Shown here piece by piece: positions 1 to 8,047 of a DNA stretch of 64,000 nucleotides (within the stretch, counting starts at the first letter, position 1; each line of letters opens with the position of its first letter). This DNA is from Halovenus amylolytica (GTDB lineage Archaea; Halobacteriota; Halobacteria; Halobacteriales; Haloarculaceae): assembly GCA_004015825.1 (NCBI GenBank), contig SAYS01000006.1:62001-126000 (forward strand), given 5' to 3'. Below the pieces are notes generated by a model. That model searched no databases and was not told where the DNA came from. It saw nothing but the letters and a program-made list of their open reading frames with translations. A program made the position numbers and the translations under genes.

Positions 1-1160
1 TGCACGCCCGCAATCCGGGCGTTATCAACGGCGGCGACAAACTGCTCCGGCTGTTGCTCTTTCTCGCGGTGCTCCCGCCGACCGGTGAGCGGTGGTCGAT
101 CGACGCACTCCGACGCGGGACTGCACGTGATCACGTCGCCAGTTTCGGGACTGCTGTCGTGTTGATCCAGCCCGTCGTCGTCTTCACACAGAATGCCATC
201 CGCAAACACAGGGGTGAACAGTGGTACGCGGGTGAGGCCCTCGAAATCGCGCTCTCGAGCGACGCGATGCGGATCGGGCTGGGGAACGTGATCGTCGAGT
301 ATCCGGCACTGCTGACGGTTCTCGACTACGGCTGGATCACGCTGCTCGCTGGCTCCTCGGTGTTCCTGCTGCTGACGGTCGGACGGCTGCGAACACTCGC
401 AGCACTCACCTACATCGCCGCGTTCGTCGGGATGTTGACGGCGATGGCTGTCGGCCTGTTCCCGCTCGTGTTGATCGCATCCGTTCTGCCTTTCCTGACG
501 GCGCCGTTCTGGGACCGGCTGGCTGCTCGTGTTCCCGCACGCTGGGTCGATCGGCTTCCCGACAGCGACCAGCTCGGCCCGCTCGGCAACCCACCGTTCG
601 AGCGGCGGCTACTCGACAGACTCCGGGAGCGCGGCCACACCTCGTTTGTCACGTTCCCCCGCTCCCTGCTGACTGTGTTCGGAGCCCTGGTATTCGTCTG
701 GATACTGCTGTTTTCTGCCAGCGCTGTCAGCGGATACGAGGTCCCCGATCGGATCGACTACGATCACCTCGATCAGCAGGACTGGGGGCTGTACGCACCC
801 GATCCGCCGACAACGTACAGCTGGTACGTCGTCGAAGCGGAGCAAGAAGACGGGAGGAGAGTCGACGCGATCGACGGCGGTGCTGTCGACTTCGACCGGC
901 CACCAGACGGCTCGGCCGCCTACAAAACGTTCCGCCATCGCAAGTTCATGCGGCTGGTCCGGAGCTCCGGACAGGGTCACACCTCGTCTACCGTCGCAGA
1001 TAGCTACGGCGAGTGGGCATGTAGACAGGCCAACGACCGGTACGACGGGGCCACAGAGCGTGTGACCGTCTACCAGCTGCTCCAGTCGATCCCACTCGAT
1101 GGGCGCTACGAGGAGCCAGACCGGCGTCTCGTCCTCCAGCAGGGCTGTGAATCCACCTGA
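1..1160 (+). CDS. HTTM-domain integral membrane protein, 5' end cut by window edge
   Basis: The reading frame is open to the left edge (frame beginning at base 3) and ends at 1158-1160. The first visible residues include NPGVINGGDKLLR, which resembles the HTTM (horizontally transferred transmembrane, vitamin K gamma-carboxylase-like) family, so the true start lies outside the window. The TTG at 54 only begins the visible internal part. Several hydrophobic segments follow, with a last one near visible residue 230, and then a soluble acidic C-terminal region of about 130 residues. Family members lie in the membrane; no biochemical role is established for haloarchaeal ones and I do not propose one. 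Confidence 0.75.
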   Translation, partial: HARNPGVINGGDKLLRLLLFLAVLPPTGERWSIDALRRGTARDHVASFGTAVVLIQPVVVFTQNAIRKHRGEQWYAGEALEIALSSDAMRIGLGNVIVEYPALLTVLDYGWITLLAGSSVFLLLTVGRLRTLAALTYIAAFVGMLTAMAVGLFPLVLIASVLPFLTAPFWDRLAARVPARWVDRLPDSDQLGPLGNPPFERRLLDRLRERGHTSFVTFPRSLLTVFGALVFVWILLFSASAVSGYEVPDRIDYDHLDQQDWGLYAPDPPTTYSWYVVEAEQEDGRRVDAIDGGAVDFDRPPDGSAAYKTFRHRKFMRLVRSSGQGHTSSTVADSYGEWACRQANDRYDGATERVTVYQLLQSIPLDGRYEEPDRRLVLQQGCEST

Positions 1161-1229
1161 ACCGACCGCGCTACCTCCCGGAAACCGCCAGATTCAGTGT
1201 CTCCCCAAGAAAACCTCCACCGAGAACCG

Positions 1230-2072
1230 ATGACTCGAATGCCAACACAGACATTACCGACAGGTGACGAACTCCCCCAGCTCGGCTTTGGCACCTACGC
1301 GCTCGACGGCGAAGAAACGACAGACGCTGTCAGAACCGCCCTGGAGGCGGGATACACGCACATCGACACTGCGGAGGGGTACGAAAACGAGGCGGAGGTC
1401 GGCGACGCGATTGCCGACGTCGACCGCGAAGAACTGTTTCTCACCTCGAAAGTCCTGCCGAAACACCTCGGCTACGACTCGCTGATCCAGTCCTGTGAGG
1501 CCTCGCTGGACCGACTCGGAACAGACTACCTCGATCTCTATCTCATCCACTGGCCGAATCCAGCCGTCTCGTTGCGGGAATCGCTGGATGCGATGGAGAC
1601 GCTCGTGGATCGTGGGCTCGTCCGTAACGTCGGCGTCTCGAATTTCACAGCCTATCAGCTCGACTGTGCCCAGCACATCTCCGACGTTCCGATCGCGGTC
1701 AACCAGATCGAGTTTCACCCCTGGTTCCAGCGTCCCGACCTCGTCGAGTTTTGCCAGGAGGCCGGTGTCGTCGTCGAAGCGGCGGCACCGCTTGCCCGCG
1801 CCGAGGTGTTCGAGGACGACCTCCTCCAGGACCTCGCCGAAACGTACGACCGATCGATCCCGCAGATCGTCGTCAACTGGGCACTCCAGCACGATATCGT
1901 CGCTTTGCCGAAATCCTCCTCGCCATCACACATCCGGGAGAACTTGGACGTCTTCGACTGGGAACTCGACGCCGAGGATCTCGCAGCGATCGACGAGCGG
2001 GACCGCGAGTACCCGGTCTACGATACGCTGACACGGGACTGGTCGAACGACACCTACGGTATTCCGCGGTGA
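1230..2072 (+). CDS. Aldo/keto reductase
   Basis: NAD(P)H-dependent oxidoreductase of the aldo/keto reductase superfamily, cytosolic. The family tetrad can be read: Asp and Tyr in HIDTAEGY, Lys in FLTSKVLP and His in LIHWPNP. The sequences VRNVGVSNF and NQIEFHPW match the usual barrel segments, and LPKSSSPSHIREN near the C-terminus fits the cofactor-phosphate loop. Length (about 280 residues) is normal. The frame is open from a GTG at 1197, but the ATGs at 1230 or 1239 give an N-terminus that starts just before the beta-strand LPQLGFGTYAL, so I chose 1230. The substrate cannot be told from sequence. The gene stands alone, facing a converging zinc-ribbon gene. Confidence 0.9.
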   Translation: MTRMPTQTLPTGDELPQLGFGTYALDGEETTDAVRTALEAGYTHIDTAEGYENEAEVGDAIADVDREELFLTSKVLPKHLGYDSLIQSCEASLDRLGTDYLDLYLIHWPNPAVSLRESLDAMETLVDRGLVRNVGVSNFTAYQLDCAQHISDVPIAVNQIEFHPWFQRPDLVEFCQEAGVVVEAAAPLARAEVFEDDLLQDLAETYDRSIPQIVVNWALQHDIVALPKSSSPSHIRENLDVFDWELDAEDLAAIDERDREYPVYDTLTRDWSNDTYGIPR

Positions 2073-2110
2073 ACCGCCTCGGCTTGCTCCACCTGTAGAC
2101 CGTCGGCGGG

Positions 2111-2344
2111 TCACCCGAGGAAGATGTCGACTGCGTTGCCGGAGGACTGGCCCTTGTACAGTTCGGAGTAGCCACAGCTGGTACAGGAGATGACGGTGAA
2201 ACTCCGGTTCTGTACGTCGAAATACTTCGAGAGTCCGGAGCCGGTCGTCGAGATCTCGTCGACTTCGGTCTCTTCGTGTCCACATTTCGGACAGCCGTGC
2301 TCGTCGTGGTCGAGGGGTGAGTCAGGGCGACTCATACGTTCCAT
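2111..2344 (-). CDS. Small zinc-ribbon protein
   Basis: A 77-residue protein with two CxxC pairs, CPKCGHE and CTSCGYSELY, about 37 residues apart, which can form a zinc ribbon of the COG3478 type (small predicted nucleic-acid-binding proteins). The sequence between the pairs, STTGSGLSKYFDVQNRSF, is typical of this group. I chose the ATG at 2344 because an AT-rich TATA-like element centred near 2369 lies 25 bp upstream, as expected for a leaderless transcript. A further upstream in-frame ATG (2362) sits on that element, and one at 2335 is also possible. The partner or target is unknown. Confidence 0.75.
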   Translation of the reverse strand: MERMSRPDSPLDHDEHGCPKCGHEETEVDEISTTGSGLSKYFDVQNRSFTVISCTSCGYSELYKGQSSGNAVDIFLG

Positions 2345-2360
2345 TTCATAGTTCACCGAC

Positions 2361-2376
2361 AAATTCTTTTATGTTT
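2361..2376. promoter_or_regulatory. Shared TATA-like element between two divergent genes
   Basis: The only AT-rich stretch in the 52-bp gap (aaattcttttatgttt) is centred about 25 bp from the minus-strand ATG at 2344 and about 28 bp from the plus-strand ATG at 2397. Both distances match leaderless archaeal promoters, so one element may serve both genes. The spacing is seen directly; function is inferred. Confidence 0.5.
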
Positions 2377-2396
2377 TCTGGACTACGTAGTAGCCG

Positions 2397-2651
2397 ATGA
2401 TCGAGATCGTGTTTCTCCTCGTGGTGCTGTCGCTGCTCGTGGGTGGTCCGCTCCTGTTGTATCTGGCGATCGACCGGGAAACGTCGGACCCGACGGTGGT
2501 GAACCGTTCGGAAGCCGAACAGATCGCACAGGACCGCGGTGGTCGCCCCGAAGCCCGTGAGCGGCGTCGGGAGCAGGAGACAGACGACTTCGGTGAGTGG
2601 GGCACTGACGACGAGTGGGGAGCGTCGCGAGACCGAGACGACCGCCGGTAA
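2397..2651 (+). CDS. Small single-pass membrane protein
   Basis: 84 residues: an N-terminal hydrophobic helix (about residues 3-24) followed by a very hydrophilic tail rich in Arg, Glu and Asp and ending DEWGASRDRDDRR. The topology suggests a membrane-anchored cytoplasmic tail. I recognise no domain. It is divergent from the zinc-ribbon gene with a shared promoter region, and the acidic, high-GC composition is that of the surrounding genes, so I consider it real. Confidence 0.6.
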   Translation: MIEIVFLLVVLSLLVGGPLLLYLAIDRETSDPTVVNRSEAEQIAQDRGGRPEARERRREQETDDFGEWGTDDEWGASRDRDDRR

Positions 2652-2663
2652 CTGTCCCCCCGA

Positions 2664-3134
2664 CTACAGCACAGAGAGTGCGAGCCCCGCTGTCGTCGTA
2701 CTGATCAGCAGCCAGCCTGCGAAGTTCCACCACGGCACCGCCCGGTATCGGGGGCCGGGCAGGTCGTCAGTGTACGTCCAGTACCCCTCTTCGACACCTC
2801 TGTGATCTGTGAGTAGATCGTACGTCGTTGCGAGTCCTGTGGCTGCGATAACTGCCGGCCAGCCGCTGGTCACGAGAAGCACGGTCCGGACGGCGACGTA
2901 GACGACACCGGTCCAGCCGAACAGCACGTACAGGGGAACGCCGGCCAGTTTCGGCCCGATGTGGTGTTCGAGCCACCCCAGATGTACGACGGCGGCTTCG
3001 GCGACGAACGCGACGACTGCGCCACCACCGAACAGCGCGAGCACTGCGCTGGTCGGCCACGTCAACACGGCGTGACCGAGTGCCAGCGAACCGATGCTGA
3101 CAGTGGCGAGTGCAAACTGCTTGCTGTCTCTCAC
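2664..3134 (-). CDS. Polytopic membrane protein, carotenoid biosynthesis (DUF422/CruF)-like
   Basis: About 156 residues with five or so hydrophobic segments. The segments PLYVLFGWTGVV, GVEEGYWTYTDD and AVPWWNFAGWLL resemble the DUF422/COG2324 family, which includes the carotenoid hydratase CruF of the bacterioruberin pathway. It is shorter than typical CruF (about 240 or more residues), so an activity is only a guess. The frame is open from ATG 3215, with another ATG at 3170. I prefer GTG 3134 because a TATA-like attata centred near 3157 is 23 bp upstream and the resulting protein begins right before the first membrane helix. Confidence 0.6.
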   Translation of the reverse strand: MRDSKQFALATVSIGSLALGHAVLTWPTSAVLALFGGGAVVAFVAEAAVVHLGWLEHHIGPKLAGVPLYVLFGWTGVVYVAVRTVLLVTSGWPAVIAATGLATTYDLLTDHRGVEEGYWTYTDDLPGPRYRAVPWWNFAGWLLISTTTAGLALSVL

Positions 3135-3259
3135 TGCTGACCTGTTCGGCCGGATTATACAAAATCCCATAGGTACAGTGGCTGGTCTCGGCCAATCGTT
3201 CTGTCTCGCTATCATTCGCCGCTACAAACTTTTTGTCACCCACGCTCCCGGTTCGAGCC

Positions 3260-3424
3260 ATGAAAGCTGTGTTCAACGACGAGTCGGAGAAGTGGCACTT
3301 GCTGGGTGCACGCGGCTGTGGCGCCCGGCCCGATGGGGAAACGCTCGACGCCGCCTGGTCGAAAATCCGGGATCGGGTGGAACGGGACACCGGCTCCCGG
3401 TGCAAGAACTGCGACTGGCCCTGA
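3260..3424 (+). CDS. Small cysteine-containing haloarchaeal protein
   Basis: 54 residues beginning MKAVFNDESEKWHLL and ending CKNCDWP. Three cysteines (GCGA and a CxxC) could bind a metal. A TATA-like run (aaacttttt, about 3224-3232) is about 30 bp upstream of the ATG at 3260, supporting this start over an ATG at 3233 that would place the codon on the promoter. Product unknown. Confidence 0.55.
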   Translation: MKAVFNDESEKWHLLGARGCGARPDGETLDAAWSKIRDRVERDTGSRCKNCDWP

Positions 3425-3585
3425 ACGCTCCTGACCCTCGCTTCCATTTATCATTATTTTTCACCACATGAATCTCACATCTGTCCTGCATTATGGCGTA
3501 TAACTTCGGACTATGTGAACTATTCTCGGATAGTCGCAAAAACAACACATAATTAACTCTCGATGGGTATGCACGAACACCCTCA

Positions 3586-4689
3586 ATGGATTCCCGTTCC
3601 AGCTCGACGCGACTGCAGCTATCGTTGCTCAAATACCAGCACATTCTGGTTTTTCTGGCGCCCGTGTTGTTCGTGGTCGGCGTGTTCTTCGCCGCGCCGA
3701 CAGGAGGTAGTTCGGGGGCTGCCTACTGGCTCGAATACTGGTGGCTGTTCCCGTGTTTCCTGCTCGGTGCGACGATCGTCAACACTGTCGGGATCAGTGG
3801 CTCGGCGCTTTTCGTCCCGTTTTTGATCTTCGTCTTTCCGGTGTTTGCGTTCGATCTGGAGCCGACGACGATCGTGAAAGTCGGACTGATAAGCGAGTCC
3901 TTCGGCCTTTCCAGTTCCGCGCTCGCGTTCATTCAGTACGGACTCGTCGACAGACGGCTGGCACTGTCGCTCGTCGTCGGTTCGATCCCCTTCGTCGTCG
4001 GCGGCGCGTTACTGTCCTTTGTCATTCCGGAACCGCTGTTTCAGTTCCTGCTCGGCTGTGCGTTGCTCGCCTCTGCCATCCTCCTCCTGCGTGCGGATCT
4101 CGACCACGGGGAACCGGGCGCTGGCTCGGACGACGCCTCGACAGCCCAGCAAAGCGTCAAAGCGGATGGTGGTGTCGAGGAAACGCTCCCGGACGACGAC
4201 AACAAACTCGGCCCAGCAGGGACCTCGACGGACGACGAGGGTGTCGTCACGCGCGTCGACCGGGACGGCGACGATTACCGGTACACGCGAGTTGGCTACC
4301 TGGAGCGATTCGGTAACTACAGCATCGGCGGCACGTTCCAGGGGCTGGCCGGCTTCGGAATCGGCGAACTCGGCATCATCTCGATGCTGCGAACGTCGGT
4401 GCCGGTTCGTGTCGCCATCGGTACGAACCACATCGTCGTCGCTCTGACGGCGGTGCTCGCCTCGCTCGTCCACGTGTTCGGCGGCGGGCTGGTCGGTGGT
4501 CACTCGATGGATCTCGCCTCGACGCCCTGGAATATGGTCGTCTGGACTGTCCCTGCGACGGTGACCGGCGGCCAGATCGCCCCCTACGTCGCCTCGGCGC
4601 TCGATACCGAAATCCTCAAACACGGTCTCGCGGTCCTGTTTGCGCTCGTCGCGACAGCACTGTTCGGTATCGCTGTCGGCGGGCTGTAA
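3586..4689 (+). CDS. Sulfite exporter TauE/SafE-family membrane permease
   Basis: 367 residues arranged as two hydrophobic halves, each containing a related pattern (GISGSALFVPFL in the first, FQGLAGFGIGELGIISM in the second), as in the TauE/SafE (DUF81) anion-permease family. Members export sulfite, sulfoacetate or related anions; the substrate here is not known. The halves are joined by an unusually long acidic hydrophilic linker (about residues 175-240, rich in Asp, Glu and Ser), which should lie on one face of the membrane. The start is the ATG at 3586, with an AT-rich element (ataatta, about 3550) some 35 bp upstream. No transporter or sulfur gene adjoins it. Confidence 0.8.
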   Translation: MDSRSSSTRLQLSLLKYQHILVFLAPVLFVVGVFFAAPTGGSSGAAYWLEYWWLFPCFLLGATIVNTVGISGSALFVPFLIFVFPVFAFDLEPTTIVKVGLISESFGLSSSALAFIQYGLVDRRLALSLVVGSIPFVVGGALLSFVIPEPLFQFLLGCALLASAILLLRADLDHGEPGAGSDDASTAQQSVKADGGVEETLPDDDNKLGPAGTSTDDEGVVTRVDRDGDDYRYTRVGYLERFGNYSIGGTFQGLAGFGIGELGIISMLRTSVPVRVAIGTNHIVVALTAVLASLVHVFGGGLVGGHSMDLASTPWNMVVWTVPATVTGGQIAPYVASALDTEILKHGLAVLFALVATALFGIAVGGL

Positions 4690-4743
4690 TTGGCATCGCG
4701 CGTTTCAGCGCGAGTTTATTTTCGCCACACGTTCGACTGGGTG

Positions 4744-4777
4744 GGAAAAGAGGTATGCCACCTCCCAGCATTTGGAC
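4744..4777 (-). repeat. Degenerate copy of the tRNA-Phe 3' end (attachment-site-like)
   Basis: The run gaaaagaggtatgcc followed by acctccc and tttggacc matches, with a few substitutions, the 3' end of the tRNA-Phe gene at 7724-7797 (same minus orientation) and a second copy at 7567-7600. The flank aaaagaggtatgcc is identical in this copy and the 7567 copy but differs at the true tRNA. I read it as an old attachment site of an element that integrated at tRNA-Phe. Apart from this copy I see nothing coding in 4690-5016. Confidence 0.5.
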
Positions 4778-5016
4778 CGTTTATCACTCTCAGTTATTCG
4801 TTTCCAGTAACCCATACTTTTGTTTATATAAATTTACTAATAATTAAAAAGAAGTCAAGAATGGTCTCCCAGTCATTCGGTTTCTCGTCACAGACTAGCC
4901 CACCTGACAGACAACCATTACTCGTGCTGGTGCATAAATTGGGGAACACATAGCGACGACCAACAGTTGTCGAGTGAATCGGAAACGGTTCGACTGTGAG
5001 TGGCATACTCGTGAGC

Positions 5017-5817
5017 ATGAACATCGACGAGGCGACGATCCAGAGGCGGTGTCCCGACGCCGTCTTCGAGCGCGGTGTGAACTACCGCGACGAGGGACGC
5101 ATCCAGCGCCTCGACCGATTCGACGATCTAGTTACGGCGACAGTCCAGGGGTCGAACTTGTACGACGTGACTGTCGAATTCGACGAGGAGGACCTCGAAA
5201 CGCGGTGTACCTGTCCGTACGACGGGAGCGGCGACTGCAAGCACGTCGTCGCCGTATTACTGGATGTCGCCGCGAGCCCACCACGAGACGAAAGTGAGGA
5301 CATCGAGACAGTCCTCGCAGACGTCTCAGCCGAGGAGCTACAAGCGTTCGTCCGCGAAGCCCTCGCCGAGAATGCGGAGCTGCGCGACCGGTTTCTCGCA
5401 CGTTTCGGCGATGACCACAAATCGGTTGGCGAGTACCGCGAGGAAATAGGCCAACTGTTCGAGGCACACGCTGACCCGGTCGTGTTCGAGGCTATCGACT
5501 TCTCGCGGTTTTTCAAGGTTGCCGAGCGGTACCGCGACCGCGATCGGTCTCTCGGGGCTGCCGCTGTCTACCGGGCAATCTTCGAGGAGGTCGACGAAAG
5601 ATCTAACATAGTCGACGGTGCCTACGATCACTACGCCCGGACCATCCAGCGGGCACTCGATGGCTACGTGGAGTGTGTCCTCGCGACCGATCCGGATCCC
5701 GAGGCGTTCGACACGTACGCCGGCGTGCTAGAGGCGCGAGCTACGACGGAGCCACGAATCAACGATGACCAGTTCTGGCGCGCGCTCAACGACCTCGAAG
5801 ATCGATACAATACCTGA
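5017..5817 (+). CDS. SWIM zinc-finger domain protein
   Basis: 266 residues. The N-terminal part contains a SWIM motif CxCx7CxH (Cys64, Cys66, Cys74, His76 in CTCPYDGSGDCKH), a zinc-binding fold of predicted nucleic-acid- or protein-interaction role. The region before it (residues 1-60: an FERGVNYRDEGRI segment, then two strands) is typical of SWIM proteins. After residue 95 the protein is mainly acidic helices. I started at ATG 5017; a GTG at 4996 in the same frame is an alternative. It lies inside the tRNA-Phe-bounded segment, facing a converging ATPase gene. Partner and function unknown. Confidence 0.75.
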   Translation: MNIDEATIQRRCPDAVFERGVNYRDEGRIQRLDRFDDLVTATVQGSNLYDVTVEFDEEDLETRCTCPYDGSGDCKHVVAVLLDVAASPPRDESEDIETVLADVSAEELQAFVREALAENAELRDRFLARFGDDHKSVGEYREEIGQLFEAHADPVVFEAIDFSRFFKVAERYRDRDRSLGAAAVYRAIFEEVDERSNIVDGAYDHYARTIQRALDGYVECVLATDPDPEAFDTYAGVLEARATTEPRINDDQFWRALNDLEDRYNT

Positions 5818-5867
5818 TGCCACACGACATCACACCGCTGCCGAGCACACTTGCGGACACTTCGTTG

Positions 5868-7226
5868 TCACCCATCGATACCGCCCGGCACGATGTCGCT
5901 GGGTGTGAACAGTAACACGTCGTCACGTTCCGCAGCCACCTGTTGCAGGCCATCGGAAAACCCGGAGCGACAGAAACAACAGTACTGCTCCGTCCCATCG
6001 CTTTCGTTGGATGGCGTCCACTGGACCTCCGATGCTGTCCGTTCGAGGTCGGCCAGGTCGCCTTCGGTCATCTCTCGGCTGGTGTACTTGCACTCTCCTG
6101 CGGCGAGTGTCCCGTCGCTCGCGAGCCCCACGACATCGAGTTCGTGCTGCTTGTGCCACCAGTAGCCGATGCCATGGTACGTCTTTGGAATCAGCGATGG
6201 GAGCACATTCTGACAGACGCGCTCGAACATCGTCCCCATGTAGTCGGTGAAGGTCGGTTCGACCATTTGCTCGTAGGCGTCGTCGCCGAGCTGGACGAGT
6301 TCTCCCTGCTGGCCGTAGACGTACCGGAACCAGAACCGGAACAGCGGTTCCTTCAGCCGGTAGCGACTCTTCCGCGTCGAGTTGGGATCGGCGGTCACGG
6401 GTATGTCCCGTTCGACGAGCCTGAGACGCCGGAGCTTCGAGAGGTACGAACCCAGCGCGTTGGAGTCGACACCAGCGAACCCGGCGATCTCGTTTGCCGC
6501 GCGTTTCCCGGTCGCGATCGCCCGAAGAATCGTGTAGTACGTCTGTGGCTCGCGGATACCGAACTCGGTCCGTAAGAGGAACTCCGGTTCGTTGTGGAGG
6601 ACGCCGTGCTCCGAGAGTACCTGCGACTGGACGTTCTCGGCCAGCGAGCGGGACGGGTCGAGTGCCTGGAGATAGTACGGCGTCCCGCCGAAGACACTCC
6701 AGACCTGGATGACCTCGTCCGGGTCGTCACCGGGGTAGAACTGCTGTGCATCCGTGAGATCGAGTGGTGGCAGGTCGATGGTCGCCGTCCGGCGGCCGTA
6801 CAGCGGACTCCCTCCGCTGAGAACCGTGTCTTCCATGATGCTGATCGACGACCCGACGAGCACGAGTGTCGTCTCCGTCTCCTCAAGATGCGTGTCCCAG
6901 ACGCGCTGTATCTTCGACGGGAGCGCATCGTCCGATTCGACGAGATAGGGGAACTCGTCCAGGACGACGATTGCGTCTTCGCGACCGAGTGCCCGGAGCA
7001 GGGCTTCCCAGTCGCGCTGGATGTCCGCCAGTAATGGAACCGTCTCGCTGGCCGTGTCGACGAAGTTAGCGAGTTGTGCGGCCGCGGTCTCCTCGGTTGC
7101 CTGCCAGTATATCGCATTCTCCCGGTCCCGAACTGCTTCGCGCACGAGCGCACTCTTGCCGAGTCGTCGTCGTCCGTAGATGACGAGCAGTTCGGCACTG
7201 TCGCTCTCGAACCGCGAATTCAGCAA
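5868..7226 (-). CDS. Archaeal ATPase with DUF234 C-terminal domain, start codon apparently lost
   Basis: AAA-type P-loop ATPase of the archaeal MJ/PH family: Walker A GRRRLGKSA near the N-terminus, Walker B as VVLDEFPYL, a winged-helix region in the middle, and a C-terminal DUF234 domain with LDVVGLASDGTLAAGECK, which fits the PD-(D/E)XK-like core seen in that domain. Homologous sequence (RFVDREDELELLNSRF) continues upstream of the first usable start, TTG 7226, to about 7256, but no in-frame ATG, GTG or TTG is there. A GTG at 7282, about 17 bp from a TATA-like agtataac, is out of frame by one base. The gene therefore looks frameshifted or N-terminally damaged, consistent with a decaying element. 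Such ATPases are common near mobile elements; the role is unknown. Confidence 0.65.
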   Translation of the reverse strand: MLNSRFESDSAELLVIYGRRRLGKSALVREAVRDRENAIYWQATEETAAAQLANFVDTASETVPLLADIQRDWEALLRALGREDAIVVLDEFPYLVESDDALPSKIQRVWDTHLEETETTLVLVGSSISIMEDTVLSGGSPLYGRRTATIDLPPLDLTDAQQFYPGDDPDEVIQVWSVFGGTPYYLQALDPSRSLAENVQSQVLSEHGVLHNEPEFLLRTEFGIREPQTYYTILRAIATGKRAANEIAGFAGVDSNALGSYLSKLRRLRLVERDIPVTADPNSTRKSRYRLKEPLFRFWFRYVYGQQGELVQLGDDAYEQMVEPTFTDYMGTMFERVCQNVLPSLIPKTYHGIGYWWHKQHELDVVGLASDGTLAAGECKYTSREMTEGDLADLERTASEVQWTPSNESDGTEQYCCFCRSGFSDGLQQVAAERDDVLLFTPSDIVPGGIDG

Positions 7227-7306
7227 TTCGAGTTCGTCCTCGCGATCGACGAAACGCTGGGTGGTCCTAACCCCTGTTCCACCCCCAACGACTGTTATAC
7301 TTCTGA

Positions 7307-7566
7307 TTATCTTAATCGTGATTTTACTAACTGAGATTTTATAACTCGGGTTGAGCAGTCCCGGCGCCCACCGTCGAGAGAACAGTCACGGTATCGGTTC
7401 GATAAGAGAATGTGACTCGTCTGGTTCAATTCCGGTTCAAGCATACCGCGGCGAGCGAAGCGAGTCGCGGTTTCACCGGACGCGACCGCAGGGAGCGTCC
7501 GGCAGTTTTTCACCTAGTTTTTGCGACTGAGTGGTTCACGAGCGGAGCGAGCGAACCCGAAGGAGT
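7307..7566. other. Non-coding stretch with several small inverted repeats
   Basis: No convincing gene. It contains short hairpins: accgcg (7445-7450) with cgcggt (7466-7471), and ccggacgc (7476-7483) with gcgtccgg (7495-7502). Their loops are built of gagcgaagcgag-type sequence, a style common in haloarchaeal intergenic DNA. The 14-mer ctcgtctggttcaa occurs here (7416-7429) and again at 7643-7656, and resembles the T-arm of a tRNA. Confidence 0.4.
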
Positions 7567-7600
7567 AAAAAGAGGTATGCCGCCTCCCGGATTGTGAACC
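7567..7600 (-). repeat. Second copy of the tRNA-Phe 3' end (attachment-site-like)
   Basis: aaaagaggtatgccgcctcccgg followed by attgtgaacc reproduces the last 20 or so bases of the tRNA-Phe gene 124 bp away, with a small change in the T-loop. It shares its outer flank with the copy at 4744-4777. Orientation is the same as the tRNA. It probably marks an integration end. Confidence 0.55.
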
Positions 7601-7723
7601 ACGCCCGAGACGTTCCTGCTCGCTTCGCTGCGCGGGCTGCGTCTCGTCTGGTTCAAATCGCGGTCGGCGTCGTTTCTTCGAACTGCGACCGCTCGCTACG
7701 CTCCCGGTCTTGTTCTCAGAATA

Positions 7724-7797
7724 TGCCGCCTCCCGGATTTGAACCGGGGACAGCTCGATCTTCAGTCGAGTGCTCTCCCAGTCTGAGCTAAGGCGGC
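7724..7797 (-). tRNA. tRNA-Phe (GAA)
   Basis: 74 nt. Acceptor stem gccgcct (7797-7791) pairs with aggcggc (7731-7725), with discriminator A at 7724. The D arm is gctcagactgggagagc, the anticodon arm ctcga-ctgaaga-tcgag gives anticodon GAA, and the T arm cccggttcaaatccggg is intact. CCA is not encoded and no intron is seen. All stems pair, so this is the functional copy beside the two 3'-end fragments. Confidence 0.97.
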
Positions 7798-7864
7798 CTG
7801 CACTCACCTCTCTTGTGAGGTACAAAAAAAGAATTACGATTACGCGGCCATCCTGTGATCCAGT

Positions 7865-8005
7865 CTAGAGTCGCTGAATATGTCCGGCGACGACGGCCGA
7901 AAACCCCATCGGAACGATCGCTGCGATCCCGAAAAAGAAGACGAACATCGTATTCAGGGCTAGCAGGGTGGTATAGGCGATCAGTTTCTGTCCCAGCGAG
8001 ATCAT
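7865..8005 (-). CDS. 46-residue hydrophobic membrane protein
   Basis: Starts ATG 8005 (MISLGQKLIAYTTLLALN) and ends TAG at 7865-7867. Two hydrophobic stretches with an FVFFFG segment between suggest a two-helix or long single-helix membrane protein. It lies between tRNA-Phe and the creatininase-family gene, on the same strand as both. The frame is clean with a plausible start, but I recognise no family, so confidence is moderate. Confidence 0.55.
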   Translation of the reverse strand: MISLGQKLIAYTTLLALNTMFVFFFGIAAIVPMGFSAVVAGHIQRL

Positions 8006-8047
8006 AGGCCCCTGTTTTTTGCCACGATGGTATGTATCTTGCCCTGA

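Larger units (their letters stand above)
4744..7600. mobile_element. Probable remnant of an element integrated at tRNA-Phe
   Basis: The segment is bounded by two directly repeated tRNA-Phe 3'-end copies (4744-4777 and 7567-7600) and lies beside the intact tRNA-Phe gene. It holds two genes of accessory type: a SWIM zinc-finger protein and a DUF234-type archaeal ATPase with no normal start codon. No integrase is visible, so it would be a decayed relic. tRNA genes are the usual integration targets of archaeal viruses and plasmids; that this happened here is inferred from the repeats. Confidence 0.45.

Noticed and set aside
4690..4953. 87-codon frame directly after the TauE/SafE gene
   Set aside because: Composition is unlike haloarchaeal coding DNA and it spans the attachment-like repeat. 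I treat the region as non-coding.
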